NCBI GenBank assembly: GCA_015501605.1
Contig: JADNRZ010000005.1
Span: forward strand, 1,426,001-1,490,000
Reading direction: 5' to 3'
Origin: Panaeolus papilionaceus
Lineage: Eukaryota > Basidiomycota > Agaricomycetes > Agaricales
DNA length: 64,000 bases
The notes under the pieces were generated by a model. It did not search any database. It worked only from the letters and a program-made list of their open reading frames with translations, and had not been told where the DNA came from. Each line of letters opens with the position of its first letter. The stretch's first letter is position 1. Positions 35,187 to 48,200 of the stretch are shown here, in pieces. Position numbers and translations under genes: made by a program.

Positions 35187-36628
35187 ATGCGAGGTAATTC
35201 TTTTCACCTGAATATATTGCTTATAATATTGACTTGTGATAGGCCTTGTTGCATACGACGAGGATTCTCAAAGCGATACAGAAATTGTTCCACCTCAAAA
35301 CGTTCAGAGGTTTTCCAATGTGAGATCTCTTCATTGTCATGATGACCACAACAGTTTCCCTTGCTGGCATCCATCTCTTGTTCCGGTCAGGATAAGCCAT
35401 CTAAAGATGGCTCAAAGAATGCCTCAGAAGGTGTGTTTGGGTAGTCCAAATCCAGAGAGGGGTACTGACCAATGTTGCAGGTCGATCAATAAAATCTCAA
35501 GTCGTGATCAAAAAACCTTCTACACACCTCCGAAATCATCAACCAAGGGCACATGTAGGACAAGAACTCGAGTCAGAATCCTCAACTGGTCAAAGAACGG
35601 GTTCTGTTCAGCTTGTAGACGACGAAACGATGGAAAACTCAGCCGGCACCTCGACAGAGGACCGCTCTTCAACGCCCAAATCAGCTCAAGACGAACTGTC
35701 GAGCATGAGAATATTGTTGAAGCCACCACCAATACCAGGTCTAGAGGACTGGGGTATTCCATCCGAGTTTACCGAATCTGTCAACCCAGCTTTAGAGGTT
35801 TGTCGCGACCTCATGTATCCACATTCCAAACTTACGTGGGCTGCATCACCAGGCAAAGCTCAAACAATTCGCGGAATTGAAGAAGAATCCTACAAACCCC
35901 CGCCACTTCAATGACTCGCTAATGTCAAACAGATCGTTCCGCAATCCTCATTTATACACAAAGCTAGTCGAGTTCGTCGACGTGGACGAAAGATCCACCA
36001 ACTTCCCAAAAGATATATGGGATCCAACAGACCTAAAAATGGAGTGGTTTGCTGATCAAATTGGTATGTGCAGATTGTATTCCGCTTACCGAAGTCGCAT
36101 TCATGCCATCTGCCCGTTTCTTTTTGCATTGTGTGACCCACTCTTCGCGGTATCTTGGTCTGCCCGCGGATCTGCCTCTTCACTCTGCTTCTGGAAATTA
36201 CTTTGACAACTTCCTGCACGACAACCCGTTACCTTTTAACGGCACCTACTCTGAACCCTGCCCTCTGCACCTTGCACACGTCTGCAAAAAACTCCTCCTT
36301 CACTCCTTCGGCTTGCAACATGTGGCTCCGCAACTTCCAAGCTGATGCACAAAAGGAACGGTCTGAGAAGCAAGCAGTCATGCAAAACTCGGGCAAGAGA
36401 AGCAGAATCGACTTTGCATCGAGCAGTCGTCCAAGTAACCCTGTTTCAGCCGGAAGCAGCGCCAAAGGAAAAGATGTCTTTGGAAGCCAGTCCAGCTATT
36501 CCCATGGTCCTGCTCCAAAACGGAGTCGCCTACAGATTCCAGCTGGTGGTAGTATCAATAGTAATTATGGCCATTCCGGTGGTGGACAACATGGAACTGG
36601 AAGACACTCACGTTGGGGACCTGCGTAA
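35187..36628 (+). CDS. HCNGP / SAP30-binding-protein-like nuclear protein
   Basis: HCNGP family (human SAP30BP), nuclear proteins tied to transcriptional corepression and, more recently, splicing. Exon 1 is seven bases (ATG 35187, M-R-G), spliced at 35194-35242 to [18 protein letters not shown], the typical acidic start. Then a Ser/Thr-rich disordered part, the conserved core [35 protein letters not shown] (human counterpart has FRNPSIYEKLI), and [15 protein letters not shown] longer intron (about 36065-36340) joins EWFADQI to [13 protein letters not shown]. The tail is Ser/Gly-rich with a basic KRSR cluster and ends RHSRWGPA, stop at 36626-36628. All phases agree. The heptad core makes the family call firm; cellular role is by homology. 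Confidence 0.88.
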
Positions 36629-36970
36629 CAGTTTGTCTTGTATAGGATTTCACATCAGGTTTTTTCTTTGGGATCTCCGTCCATAATACACGTAATTTTG
36701 CTTCCCAAATCCATACTCGTCTCAGGCTGTCGATTCTGTTTCGAACTTGATTCATATGCCATTGGGTGCGGTGGCAATATTGCAAGACTTAAACAACACA
36801 CCTGGAAGCCTCTTGGACACCACTCAAGAAAGGAAATTAGATATAGCAACTCATCTTGGCCTCCCATCATTCAAAATCGGCGTTGGTAACTACAGCACAA
36901 AACCGCTAGGCGCTTATCAAAGCCGCACCAAATTCGACTTGTTAAAAGGTTATAACAATTACGACGGTAT
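36629..36970. other. Convergent intergenic region
   Basis: About 340 bases between converging 3' ends; 3' UTRs only. An open + strand frame runs through it but has no support. Confidence 0.5.
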
Positions 36971-38250
36971 TCAGACTGCAGCTATCTTCCATATCTTTGT
37001 TGTGTCCTCGCCTCCAGTGGCTAAGTACTCTCCTGAGGGCGACACATCCAAGCTGAAAAGAAAGCAAAGTTAGTGCGTAATTCACTTTGACGGAGATTAA
37101 ACTACTTCACCTGATGACAGGCTTGTTTGTATGTCCTTTGATGGTGGCATACGCAGCACCAGTCTTGGCGTCCCAGACCCTTGCCGTACGGTCTCTACTA
37201 CCAGTAAACAACCACTTTCCATCTGGAGAAGGTGAACAGCGAATCACAAAATCGGTGTGTCCGTCGAATGTCAACGCTGTTGGTGTTGGTTCAGTCAAAT
37301 CCCAGTACTTGGCCGTCTTATCGAGACTTGCTGTGAAGATGCCTCTCCCATCGGGACTAAATGCGACGCAATAGACCGCATCGTTGTGTCCGATGAGCTC
37401 TTTCGTTGGGGCGCCTGTCACCATGGAGCGGTCCCATATACAGGCAATACCATCTAGATACGCGCCGGCGACTAGTCTCCCATCTGGAGAAAAGGTGACA
37501 GAGGTGACTTCTTCATTCGAAGGAGGATTCAAGAGGATTATCACTATAGGATGAAGGTTGTTCGAAGGGAGGTCCCAAATGCGAATACGAGCATCTCCAG
37601 CCCCAGACACTAGAAACCCATCCGATGAATAATCGACGGAGTAGACTTCAAGTTGGTGTCCACCGAGTAGAGTTTCGAGCTGCCCAGTTGCGAGGTTCCA
37701 TATCTGATGAAAAGAGAAAATGACCGAATGCCTAAGTTGTTTATGTAAGTCTGCTGGGCAAGAGATCAACAACGAACCCTAATGATTTTATCCTCACACC
37801 CCGCTGCTAGTTTTGTGCCATCTGGACTAAAGCAAAGAGATCGAACGTAATTTTCTCCCGAGTGAGTACTAGTGTTTTCATTGCTGAATGTACTGGCGGA
37901 TAAATGATTATCCCGGTCAATGCTGGTCGCTTTTGCTAGGAGTTTAAAAGAGTTGAAAGGGAACTTACAAAAGTTGTCGAGCAATGGAGAGGTTCCAGAC
38001 TATTGTGACATTATTCATTCCAGTAGCGAGAAGCTTGCTATCCGGTGAGAACTTGACAGCCGAAACGATGCGAGCGTAGCTGTGACTGTGTCAAAGATGT
38101 AGGTTTCGAACTGAGGGAGGGAATAAATTTAGGAACGAAATGTACTTACTCGACGGACAAAACCTCATGAAGTGTTATTTCCAGCTTTCTAATAGGGTTG
38201 TCTGCGTGATATTCCACCTCCCATGGAAGCTGGTTGATTGCTTGGGCCAT
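36971..38250 (-). CDS. Short Tup1-like WD40 protein lacking the tetramerisation domain (copy B)
   Basis: WD40 propeller closest in pattern to the Tup1 propeller. ATG at 38250 ([20 protein letters not shown]) leads almost directly into WD repeats: [120 protein letters not shown]. At 37110 the frame appears to stop, but a donor (ATCAG/GTGAAG) spliced to an acceptor TTTTCAG gives [20 protein letters not shown] and IWKIAAV, completing the seventh repeat, with stop at 36971. About 355 residues. There is no coiled coil, so it should not tetramerise or contact Ssn6 the usual way. It may be a divergent paralogue acting without, or against, full Tup1; that is inference. Confidence 0.8.
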
Positions 38251-41200
38251 GTCTTCTCGATGTTCGAGTCGTAGGAGATAGAGTAGCACACATTATATAC
38301 ACGACCGGGCAGAACCCTGCAAGCCAATGCCAGATTTTACTCGTCGTCGAATCTCTGTATTTCATGAATCATCGTGAGTGCTCAACCTGTCTAACACCCC
38401 ACATTCTGAACCCTTCAGGATTCATGTGATTCACCGGCGGTGAGTAGCTCAATCAAATTAACCTATCATGTTCCTGTGTAGATATGTATCACCACCCAGA
38501 GCTGCACATCTCAGGGTGGTCAGTTCCATGGATCGTTTTTGAATGGATTTTCGGCGTATTCCCTCCTCCTTCTGGGTCCTGTTCTGTCGGTGTTCGACGG
38601 CATATAAAATCTATATTCGACGCTGGCTGTTCCTGTATTCTATCTTATAAAATTTATTTTCTAGCACACCCACACGCAGTCGCCCCAGGCTCGAGGTACG
38701 GGTGCTGACCCAATCCTCGATAAAGCTTAAAACTTCGGGCGCCTTTGGTCCTTCCTGCACAGCCTCGCGCTATATATTCCGACGGGAATCCGTCGCTCAG
38801 ATTACATTACAATTTACATTCATTGAAGGGTCCCTGACGTCACCTGCACCCCAACCTTCTTCAATCCCGCCAACTCCTCGGCTTCATTCTTTCTTGACGT
38901 GCACTGTGACACTGCCAATTCAAGTTTCATATTTATATACATGATGCAGACAGGAACGACGGCGTTGGAATTATGTATATATGTCGATGTATTGTAGATT
39001 GTACCGATAAGGAACTTGCTTTCATTATATGTATAGGAGTACCAGGGTTGGATAGTAGTAGCGGTATTTCTACATCTAACGTCGTCGAATAGTACGGTCA
39101 GCGTAGATTTAATTGACACGACCTTGTCAATGGTCCCTCAAGTTGTCCACTCATATAACCAAGAATCCGGTCCATTCTCAGAATTCAGCATTCACATTTT
39201 CTACTTGGATGTTAATACACCTTCCATCCCCTGCGAAGTAATCCTAGGAGAATCTAAAAGCCTTGCCTCAAACAATGATTTTCATCAGTCTCAATTAGGC
39301 AACTCTCGATCAGGCTGAGCGCTCCCCAGCGTTTAAGCGCACAAGCTCGCTTTTCGATACCCCGACTACGCATCGCATTAACCAACGCTGTTATGGTCAT
39401 CTCTATAGTACAGCACGCCAAGGGAGAAGCCGGGTACACCCCACCATCCGTTTCTTCCCTGGTTGCAGCATGGTCACACTAGTGCGGCACAGCTCCTGGT
39501 GTTGAACGCGTGGGAGTGATTGCCGATGGCCTGACACTATAAATAGCCAATCCTCCCCATCTCGAAATCAGAAAGGCCCATTTCCACCCTTTCCCACACG
39601 TGATATATTCAGATACTACACTTATTGGCAGGACCTTGTTCTAAATCTAAGAATATAAACCTTATTGAAATTTCTGTTCTTGGTAACTCGAACCCGGGAT
39701 TTTTAATGCTTTGTGCTTCGGTGGTGGAACCTCACGACGACAACAACGACTACGTGGAATTAGGAGCTGCTCCTGGTGACTTCTTAGAAAACCGCAAGCC
39801 GTAACGGTAGGTCGTGCGCGGAGACGAGTAAGAATAAAAGACTTTTATGTCCCGGAAGGGATGAGAACACTTCGAGAGGGGAGGGTCTTAAGTACGTATA
39901 TCATCGAAATTCGGATAAACTCCGACCTCTCACTGGCCAGAGCCGGAAAGGAATAGGCCAGCTCACTGAATAGTCATTCACATCCGAGTCAGCAAGTGAT
40001 CATCCCGTGCTTTTAATTTTCGCATGCGGCTGCGGATGAGCGAGCCGTGTAACTTACCGTTAACGAGGGAGGGAGATGCCACAAGTGGTATTTGAGGGAC
40101 GAATGGACAGGACATGGTTAGGAAGAAGGGCGATCCGAATAAGTAATCGAGAGTGGGCACGCGTAAGGAGTACATACGTATGTTTGATCGTGATGAGTGT
40201 GCGTGTGGTGTGCATAGTAACTATAGGTCACCGGTCGCGTGAAGACCCGTGGCTGATAGTGGAAATTGAGAAGGGGCTTCGATAAGGTAGCTCAGGGGAA
40301 GTGAGAAGCATGGGGTTGGCATTGCGACATATGGTATTTGGACAACTGCATACGGCGCGTCTTGATACCCTCGAATCGACTGATACCTGTCCGAATCCAG
40401 TTATACGACGCTTCTGAACATGGCCGAGTATCACTATTCTTAGCGTATCGAATCCAGTTGAAGAAATGGTATGGTATGGTATTTATAATACAAGCCTCAC
40501 CTGTTTTGTAGACTGTGATCCTTGCTCTATTATTACTCGCTTGCATTACTTACAAATACCATGCCGCTTCCATTCTCAGCGCTTCGAAGCAGAGCTTCGA
40601 ATTGAATCACTTCGTGAGAAGATGGGTATTATTAAAAAGACTCGTGAGGTGAACTTACTTACATTATCAATCACCCAAGCGAGGCTGATAAATTTAAAAT
40701 TACAATCGAACTCCGCGAATATGCCATACCGGAACGTGGGCGTGAGTTGTCAGGTCAGCCAGGTCAGTCGAGTCGGTCGGTGCTTTTGTGTCATGCAACG
40801 CGTGCATGTGCGAGAGTGGGTATTAATAGGAAATACGCTGTGCAGATAAGAAAAATCCTAGTTTAGAATAGGGTAGAATACATAGAAAGGAACCCAAGAC
40901 TAAGCGTCCTCTAGATCCATATATACCGTGATCACGGTGTATATAAGTAATGCGTGCCGTTCCTGCGAAGGAGGGAATGAGGATGCCAACGTGTCATATA
41001 GCCTTTGTAGTCACAATTGCACCCTCCTTTCGATTGGGTTGGACTTGAATACTTTTGAGACTCCGTGAAATTGCTAGCTGGGACTGCGGAACTATATGGA
41101 ATCTAAATTGGAACGACCTGATCCCGCATACTAGTAACGGACCGTTTCGGATATCTGCTAGTGCGACAGCCTGAGGCTTACTTTGATTTCAGGCGTGGTG

Positions 41201-44200
41201 GAAGTAGTAGTCCGGTTATTTGAGTCTCTCCCGGAGAGGGGTTATGTAGTCAACAGGAGGATGTAAATAGGGTGATCATGATACGATGCCCTCATTCTCA
41301 TCGATTGTTTTCGGTCCGTGTTTGGTTTTCAGTGCGCCGAGTCAAATGTCAATTTAACAGCCAAAGCTGAGGTATTTATTTTTCGTTCACATCGATCGGT
41401 AGTAGACATAAGACTCGAAAACTTCTGTGTAAATGCCATGATTATCTTTGTCCTTCGACGGCTGTTACTGACCCAGTACAATCACCGAGTTCGCTCTAAT
41501 CGATCATTCGAGAGAGCTCGTGATATCAGACTAGTCACTGGGCCGTCTCCGCTGATAGCCTCTCCCCATATTCTCAAATACTAAGAATGTATCACCAGGC
41601 GTATCACGGTGCTCGTGAACGACACTCATATCAATCAGCCGGCATGCCTACGACCGAAAGCGGCGGCGCCACAAAGGCAGTCAACCCTGTCTGACATCGC
41701 CACCGCCGCACTTGATGCCAAACTTACCGGCCTCAAGGGACGGAGGTGCTCTTTTGCCTTAATTCACTTTGTGGTCAAGGCGTTCGGGAAGCTTCCAGCT
41801 TGGAGCCCTTATATCTGTAGTTGTGAATCAATTGCACCAGTCCCCTTCCTCTTTCCTTGCTTGCTGTATTTCAATTTGATCATGATTGAAACACGCAATT
41901 CGTGGGCTCAACAGGACTGATTGATCGATGAGAGAGTTATCGGGACTCAGCTCGCGTATGCTCAGCCTTTTGAGTGTGAAAACTCTAAATTTGCTCTACT
42001 TTGAGACTCCGCGAAATTCGTTCATTTGATGGATTTGGGTGGCTCTTGTATTGCTTAGCCTGTATTATGGTGGATCTGAAGGGTCGATCACCATGTGCAT
42101 TATCATTGATTTGTATGTACCCCTCCTTGTTTCATGTTTCGGTCGAGACTCGTGATTACTTCTGGGTTATCGAAGGTGTGGGTTGATATTAATCTGGAGG
42201 GAGTAGGTCAGCACGTTGAACTTGAGAAGGCGATGACGATGACGATGATGATGAAATCAACGAGAAAGGAAGGTCGGAAGGAAGAAAGATGAAAAGAAAG
42301 ATCGATGCACTTCACATTCATTCAGATGAGATAGGCGCACCCCGCGTTTGCCGCCGCACCAAGTTGTCGGATTCACTGTTATCACTTGGTTATACATATG
42401 TTGTGTATGTGCAATCGATGGAAAACGAAGAGGGAAGTAATCGAGAGCTGTCATTATTTCAATGGAGGTTTGACAGACGCAAAGTCTGTTACCCCTTCAC
42501 GCCCTCACGAGGCATGCAGTGACACAGCATTTGCTAACATCAGCGGTTAGGCAGTTGGAGAACGATGATGATGAGTGAATGGTGGGCAGGCGGGTGGGTG
42601 GGTGGACGTTGACAGGTGATGTGTGTATGCTCATGATGAGCAGTGAAGTATACAGGTTGATTGGATATTATTTTTGTCGATCTCTTGTGCACTGACTACT
42701 TCTACTGCATGAAGTTGCACTGCATGTCAAAAAATATGATGAATTGTTAGTTTTACATAAATTCCCGACACTGAACAAAGACAATAGGCTTGATTTCGAA
42801 ATTTCAGGGAAGGTTCATTCGAACATTCGAATCGACAACTCGCATGGAGGTTTGAGGATTTGTCGCTCATGATTGGCTCCCCTCTTTTATATAACGTCAG
42901 CATAATTAGCTACACAATGCCGGCTGATCCCGTCGACTTATGTGGGAAAGACCTTCCTGATAAGACTTACCGCCGGCTTGTCTATATTTAGACTTTTGAA
43001 TTGATTATAAAGTTGAGTGTCCGTCCTTTGTTTCCCCTCATTCGAAAGGGAGGGAGAGTGCTTTGATGATTCGGCGAGATACTCGGGAAGGTTGTTGACT
43101 GCTGTGTGATTGTTTTATCTCCCTGTTAATGTGGCCGCGTGAGTGTCAAGGTTGTTGTTATGATATCGGTGCTGGTCATTGTTCATCCGTAGGGTTGCAT
43201 TCAGTTGGAGGATTTGATAGACTTATACAAGGTAAAGTTATTAGACGTAACATGTAAAACATACATGCGCCTGTTGAATGATGTTTGGATAGTGCGTTGA
43301 TTTTAGACATGACATTCCATGAGAGGATTATCATAGCAAAGTATCGGAATGAGAGTGGATTCTGTAATTGGAGATTGATTCTTAGAATCGGGTTTAAGCA
43401 GGAGAGGCAGATCTATGAAACCGAAGTAATGGAACAGGTTGCGTCAAAGGGAGGCCATAATTGGGGTATGGGAATATTTTTCCTTTCTTTTTTTCTGATT
43501 TAAGACTGAGATCTGGGATGTGAGATCGTGGGAATTTTGAACGTTGGTGTTGTTTACTATCAAACTTGGATCCTGTTCTCGTTCTCTCTCTCTCCTTCTC
43601 CCTCAAACGACGACATACTGACTCTCAAGACCTTTACAATTTAAAATTCATTGTATTTCTTGCCTTTTTATAATCCTTTTTAATTATCATATTAATTTTA
43701 TTTATTATAGACAACAATTCTCTTCACGACCAACCTATCGTCATTCTAACAAGCCTCTCACAATTTATCCAACATTTTCCTCTTATTTAGCCACCCAAAG
43801 ACGACATAAACGATAAAAACATTTGAAGAGTAATTTGCATCCTGGGGATAGCACAGGATGTCTTCAAATATATATAATGTGAGTGACATTATATTCACCT
43901 AATTTTTATCGAATTATTTCCTTCATATTTCATGATGATGATATGACTCTGAGAGAGCGCTCGGTTATACAATTGTGAAGTGGGGGTTGACGCGTTGTGT
44001 GTTGAAATGAATGGAGAGAGGGGCCTTCACAATCAGAGATATTCGGTTCCCCGTGTTTCTATTGGAGATTGGGATAAGGATAGGGAAAGGAGAAATGGGT
44101 TGAGAGGAAAGAACCAGTCGCAAGACCATCCTTGCCTTTTAAACCTTTTACTCGCGTTCCTTGTGCCTTGCGTGCATTTTCATACCGTGCATGCTGTTGT

Positions 44201-45277
44201 GTTTTTCCGAGCAAGTCAGCGCTCAATTCAACACTTTTTTCGTTTGTTCCCCCTTCAATGCTCCATAAACACGCGCACGGAAGGATGGATGGATGGACAG
44301 AAGGATTCATGTTTGTTTGCCTTGTGTCTCTGACGTGTTGCGCGTGGTCTGGCATAAATTTATCGTTATGCTCTGCCTGCTCCTGCAACTGCACTCTCGG
44401 ACCTGAAACCCCTATCGCCGTAACCCTGCAATCTTAATTGTATGAGCTGCGGTACGCTGCAAGGGATTCTATGACTTTTGTATAATGGAACGATGGATGG
44501 ATGGATTGTTCTATATTCCTCTCAACTATTATTCCCTTGTTGCCATTTTATTTATTTGGTTTGTATGGGTTGTTCTGGGGTCAATCAAGTATTGCTCAAT
44601 AACTGGTACCATTCATACCATTTCATTCATTCATTACACCAACCCTCGGTGACTCTGTACACGCATCCGCGATTTCCCCGTTCCATCCGTCATCAAGGAA
44701 GCACGGAACTTGACTCTCGAGGGAAAGGAAGCGGAATTAATTTTTTCATTCTGAATCCTTTTTTTATTTTCTCTCGAGAGTTGCCTAGCGGTGCGGACTT
44801 CTTTTCGACCACTTCCCACGTACAACTCTGCATGCCAATCTGTCAGGTCCTCCCTTGCCCTTTTCTTTTTTTGTTCTTCCCTCGGGGTCTCTGACGGAGA
44901 AGTCATAGGGTAACTGCGTTGTGAAGGTCGATTCTGTTGAACGGACATCTTTTTTTGATTTCATCTGTCTTGGTGCTCTTTGACTGTTTACGTGTTTCTC
45001 GTGCTCGCGAATTTTCCCGCTAATAGCCTAGGTTGTTTGGCGAGGTGTTGGGTACACGCGACACGAGGATTGCTTGAGGCCAGCCTTCCTCCTTTTTGCC
45101 CTTGAACTTGTACCACATCCTTCTCCGCAGGTTTATCGTCATCGTCATCGGAGTTTTTTAAATTTCTTATTCCCTTGAAAGGGTTTCTTTTTCTTTTCAC
45201 ACATTCTCCCTTTCAATCACACTATCCTCTTTCCCCTTCCTTTCATCTTTTTACTTCTGTCTCTCTTGACGAACAAG
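38251..45277. other. 7.0 kb gene-poor region between Tup1-like copies B and C
   Basis: Lies between two divergent Tup1-like genes. No coding exon with motif support; longest frames are about 130 codons. A perfect 14-bp palindrome (ACCGTGATCACGGT) is at 40925-40938, short GAT/GAC triplet repeats at 42231-42255, G/T-rich GGTGG repeats near 42585-42606, and GGAT repeats near 44281-44300. The last 1.7 kb before copy C is pyrimidine-rich on the + strand and is probably promoter plus leader. No transposon motifs seen. Confidence 0.4.
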
Positions 45278-48200
45278 ATGGCTAACCAGAAAAAAACTTC
45301 TCTTCCTCCTCTTTCTGCATCAAATCCATATCCAACCATATCCTTATCGCCCAATCCTATAAATACAATATCACCCAAACCTAAACCACCTCCACCGCCT
45401 TTGTTGACGACAACATTGACGAAACAATTTTCATCTGCATCCAATGCATCGTCTTCAAAACTTGCCTCGGTTTCAATCCCATTATCTTCAAATCCCGTTC
45501 CTAAACTCGGTCAACAATCGTCATCATCAAAATACGTTCATCCAAACCTGACTCCAAAACTTTCACATAAACATTCTCAACAACAACAGCATCGAACCCT
45601 TCAACCTACGGGTCCACTTCCCGCTGGAGGAGGTCCTCCAACCGGCGGCCCACCCCCTGGCGCACCCGTAAATGTTCCGCCTCAGGCCGTTAATGCGCCT
45701 TCTGGCCCAGGCGGTCAACCTCCTGTATCCGGCCCTGGAGGCACACAAGGCGGTGTCCCACCACCCCCAGGCCTCGGTATGGGTGCCGGCAGCATCTCCC
45801 TCGGTCCTGGTGGTCCTCCACCGCCTGGACCCCCCGGACAACCTGGTGGCCCACCTGCGCCTCCACCACCTGGCGGTCCTGGTGGCAGTGATCCCCGCAT
45901 GGGTGGAATCCATGTTGGCGTGCCGTTGCACGGTGGCCATGGCGGGCATCATCCTGGAGTTGGGCCAGGAGGGCCTGGAGGAGGACCTGTTGGGCCAGGA
46001 GGTCCCGGTGGAGATGTGAGGATGGGCGATGTGAGAGACCCGAGAGATATCAGGGATGTCAGGGATCCGAGGGACGTCAGGGATGTGAGAGATGCTAGGG
46101 ACCCTAGGGATGTTGGCAGAGGCGATCCGCGAGAGATGAGAGAGATGAGGGGTCCTGGGGGTATGGGTGTCGTTGGCGGAGGTGCGGGGAGAAGCCGTAT
46201 GGAGGATGCTCTCGATTTGATCCGTCAGGAATTTGAGGCGTTGAGCGGTGAGATGATGATGATGAGAAGTCAAAGAGACGAGTTTGAAGCCAAGAGTGAG
46301 TCTTTTCTTCTTTTTTCCCTTATCTCGATTATCGTGACAGCGCCTGACGGATAATATGATATAGTCGCTTCACAAGTCAATGAACTGAACATTATCCGAC
46401 AATCGCTATACGATCTTGAATCGAACCACTCTAAAATCCGAGCTCAGTATGAAGAAGAGATTGCGAGAGCACGCGCAGAGGGGAGATCAGCTGCTGCTGC
46501 AGCGGCGGCCGCAGCCGCAGCCCAACAGCAGGCACAACAGGCAGCAGCAGCGGCTGGTGCAGGTGGACCAGGCGGTACACCTAGTTTGGGACCTGTTGTT
46601 GGTGAGTCTATTATGCATCGAGGGAAGGGTTGGACGTGATGGCTGATTTGGATTTTTTTTTCTTTTATTTTTTCGATGATTATTAGCTGGTGGGCTTGGA
46701 GGTCCTGGTGGACCTGGGGGTGGCCCGGGGTTGCAGCCTGGCCCGGGAGGGTTGTATGATCCTTATTATGGCTCGGAGCGGGATATTAGAAATCGGGATA
46801 GAGAGCGAGAGAGGGAGAGAGAAAGGGAGAGGGAGCGAGAGAGGGACCAGCGGGAACGACTTGGGATGGGGGACCGCGATCGTGAACGGGAGCGAGAGCG
46901 AGAGAGGGAACGAGAAAGGGAGAGAGAAAGAGAGCGGGAGCGGGAGAGGATGATGGGTGTTGAGAGGATGGGAATGGGAGAGCGCGACGCGAGGCTCTCG
47001 GAAAGGGAGCGAGAGATTAGGTTGAGAGAGGGGGAAAGAGATCGAGTTGGAATTGATAGGGAGAGAGACGCGAGAGACAGGGATGTCCTTATGCGAGACA
47101 GGGATCCACGAGACAGGGATAGAGATAGGGAGATGCGAGATAGGGAACGCGATAGGGAGAGGGAGCGATTGGTTGACCCTAGGGATCCGAAAAGGTTGAA
47201 AAGCGAGCGCGAGATGAGCATGAGTGGACGTGGGGACAGACCTGAAGGGGGGAGGGTGAAGGACCATTTTAGCCCTCAGATGGCACCAGGAGTCGCACCT
47301 GGGCCTACACCGAAATTGCCACCCCCGCCGACACCGCAGGCTTTGAATGCGGGTATTGCTGGGCCTGGATTGGCTCCTGGGGGTGGACATGGAGGTGGAC
47401 CGTCGTCGTATGGTGAGAGAGGGAGTGGTGGGGGTGGAAATGCGCCTCCTCAAGGACCACCGGGAAACGCGGGACCTAGTGTAGAACCTGGCAATTCGCT
47501 GGGTTTGGTTCCTGCGGGGGGTGGTAGCTTTCCGGATGATTTAGATTTACTTTCTATTCCTTCGGAATTGAAGAGAGAGGGAAGTGATTGGTTTGCGGTG
47601 TTTAGCAACAAGGTGAAGAGGGTGCTTGATGTGCAGTTGGTGCATACTTTGATGCATGAGAGGTGGGTTTTGTTTATTTTTAATTTTCGAATGATGAAAG
47701 GTGCTGATGAGATATCAGTGTTGTATGCTGTGTGAGGTTTAGTGCAGACGGCAAGTACCTTGCCACTGGCTGTAATAGGACTGCACAGATCTACGACACG
47801 AAGACTGGACAAAAGACTTGGTGAGTTTATGTTGAATATACTATCTTTGAGGTGATCTGAACAGTCATGTGCAGCGTTCTCGCAGACGACTCCGCCGGTA
47901 AGGCTGGAGATTTGTACATTCGAAGTGTATGCTTCAGTCCCGATGGCAAGTTCTTGGCTACCGGTGCTGAGGACAAACAAATCAGGGTGCGTCATCTGCT
48001 TTCTGACTTGCTAGACAGAATTTAATAAAGGCGGTTTAGATCTGGGATATCGCGAAAAAGCGCATCCGCAACGTCTTTGACGGACACCAGCAAGAGATTT
48101 ATTCTCTCGACTTTTCGCTCGACGGCAGACTGATCGTCTCTGGATCTGGCGACAAAACAGCGCGCATTTGGGACATGATGGACGGATCGTCCAAGGTCCT

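Noticed and set aside
39681..39700. tRNA B-box-like sequence (GGGTTCGAG on the minus strand)
   Set aside because: The flanking bases do not pair into a T stem and no matching A-box or acceptor stem is found, so it is not a tRNA.
42231..42606. GAT/GAC and GGTGG simple repeats as a functional element
   Set aside because: Too short and irregular to differ from ordinary microsatellites.
45563..46273. 236-codon antisense frame opposite Tup1 copy C
   Set aside because: It is the shadow of the low-complexity Gly/Pro and RDP-repeat coding region on the other strand.
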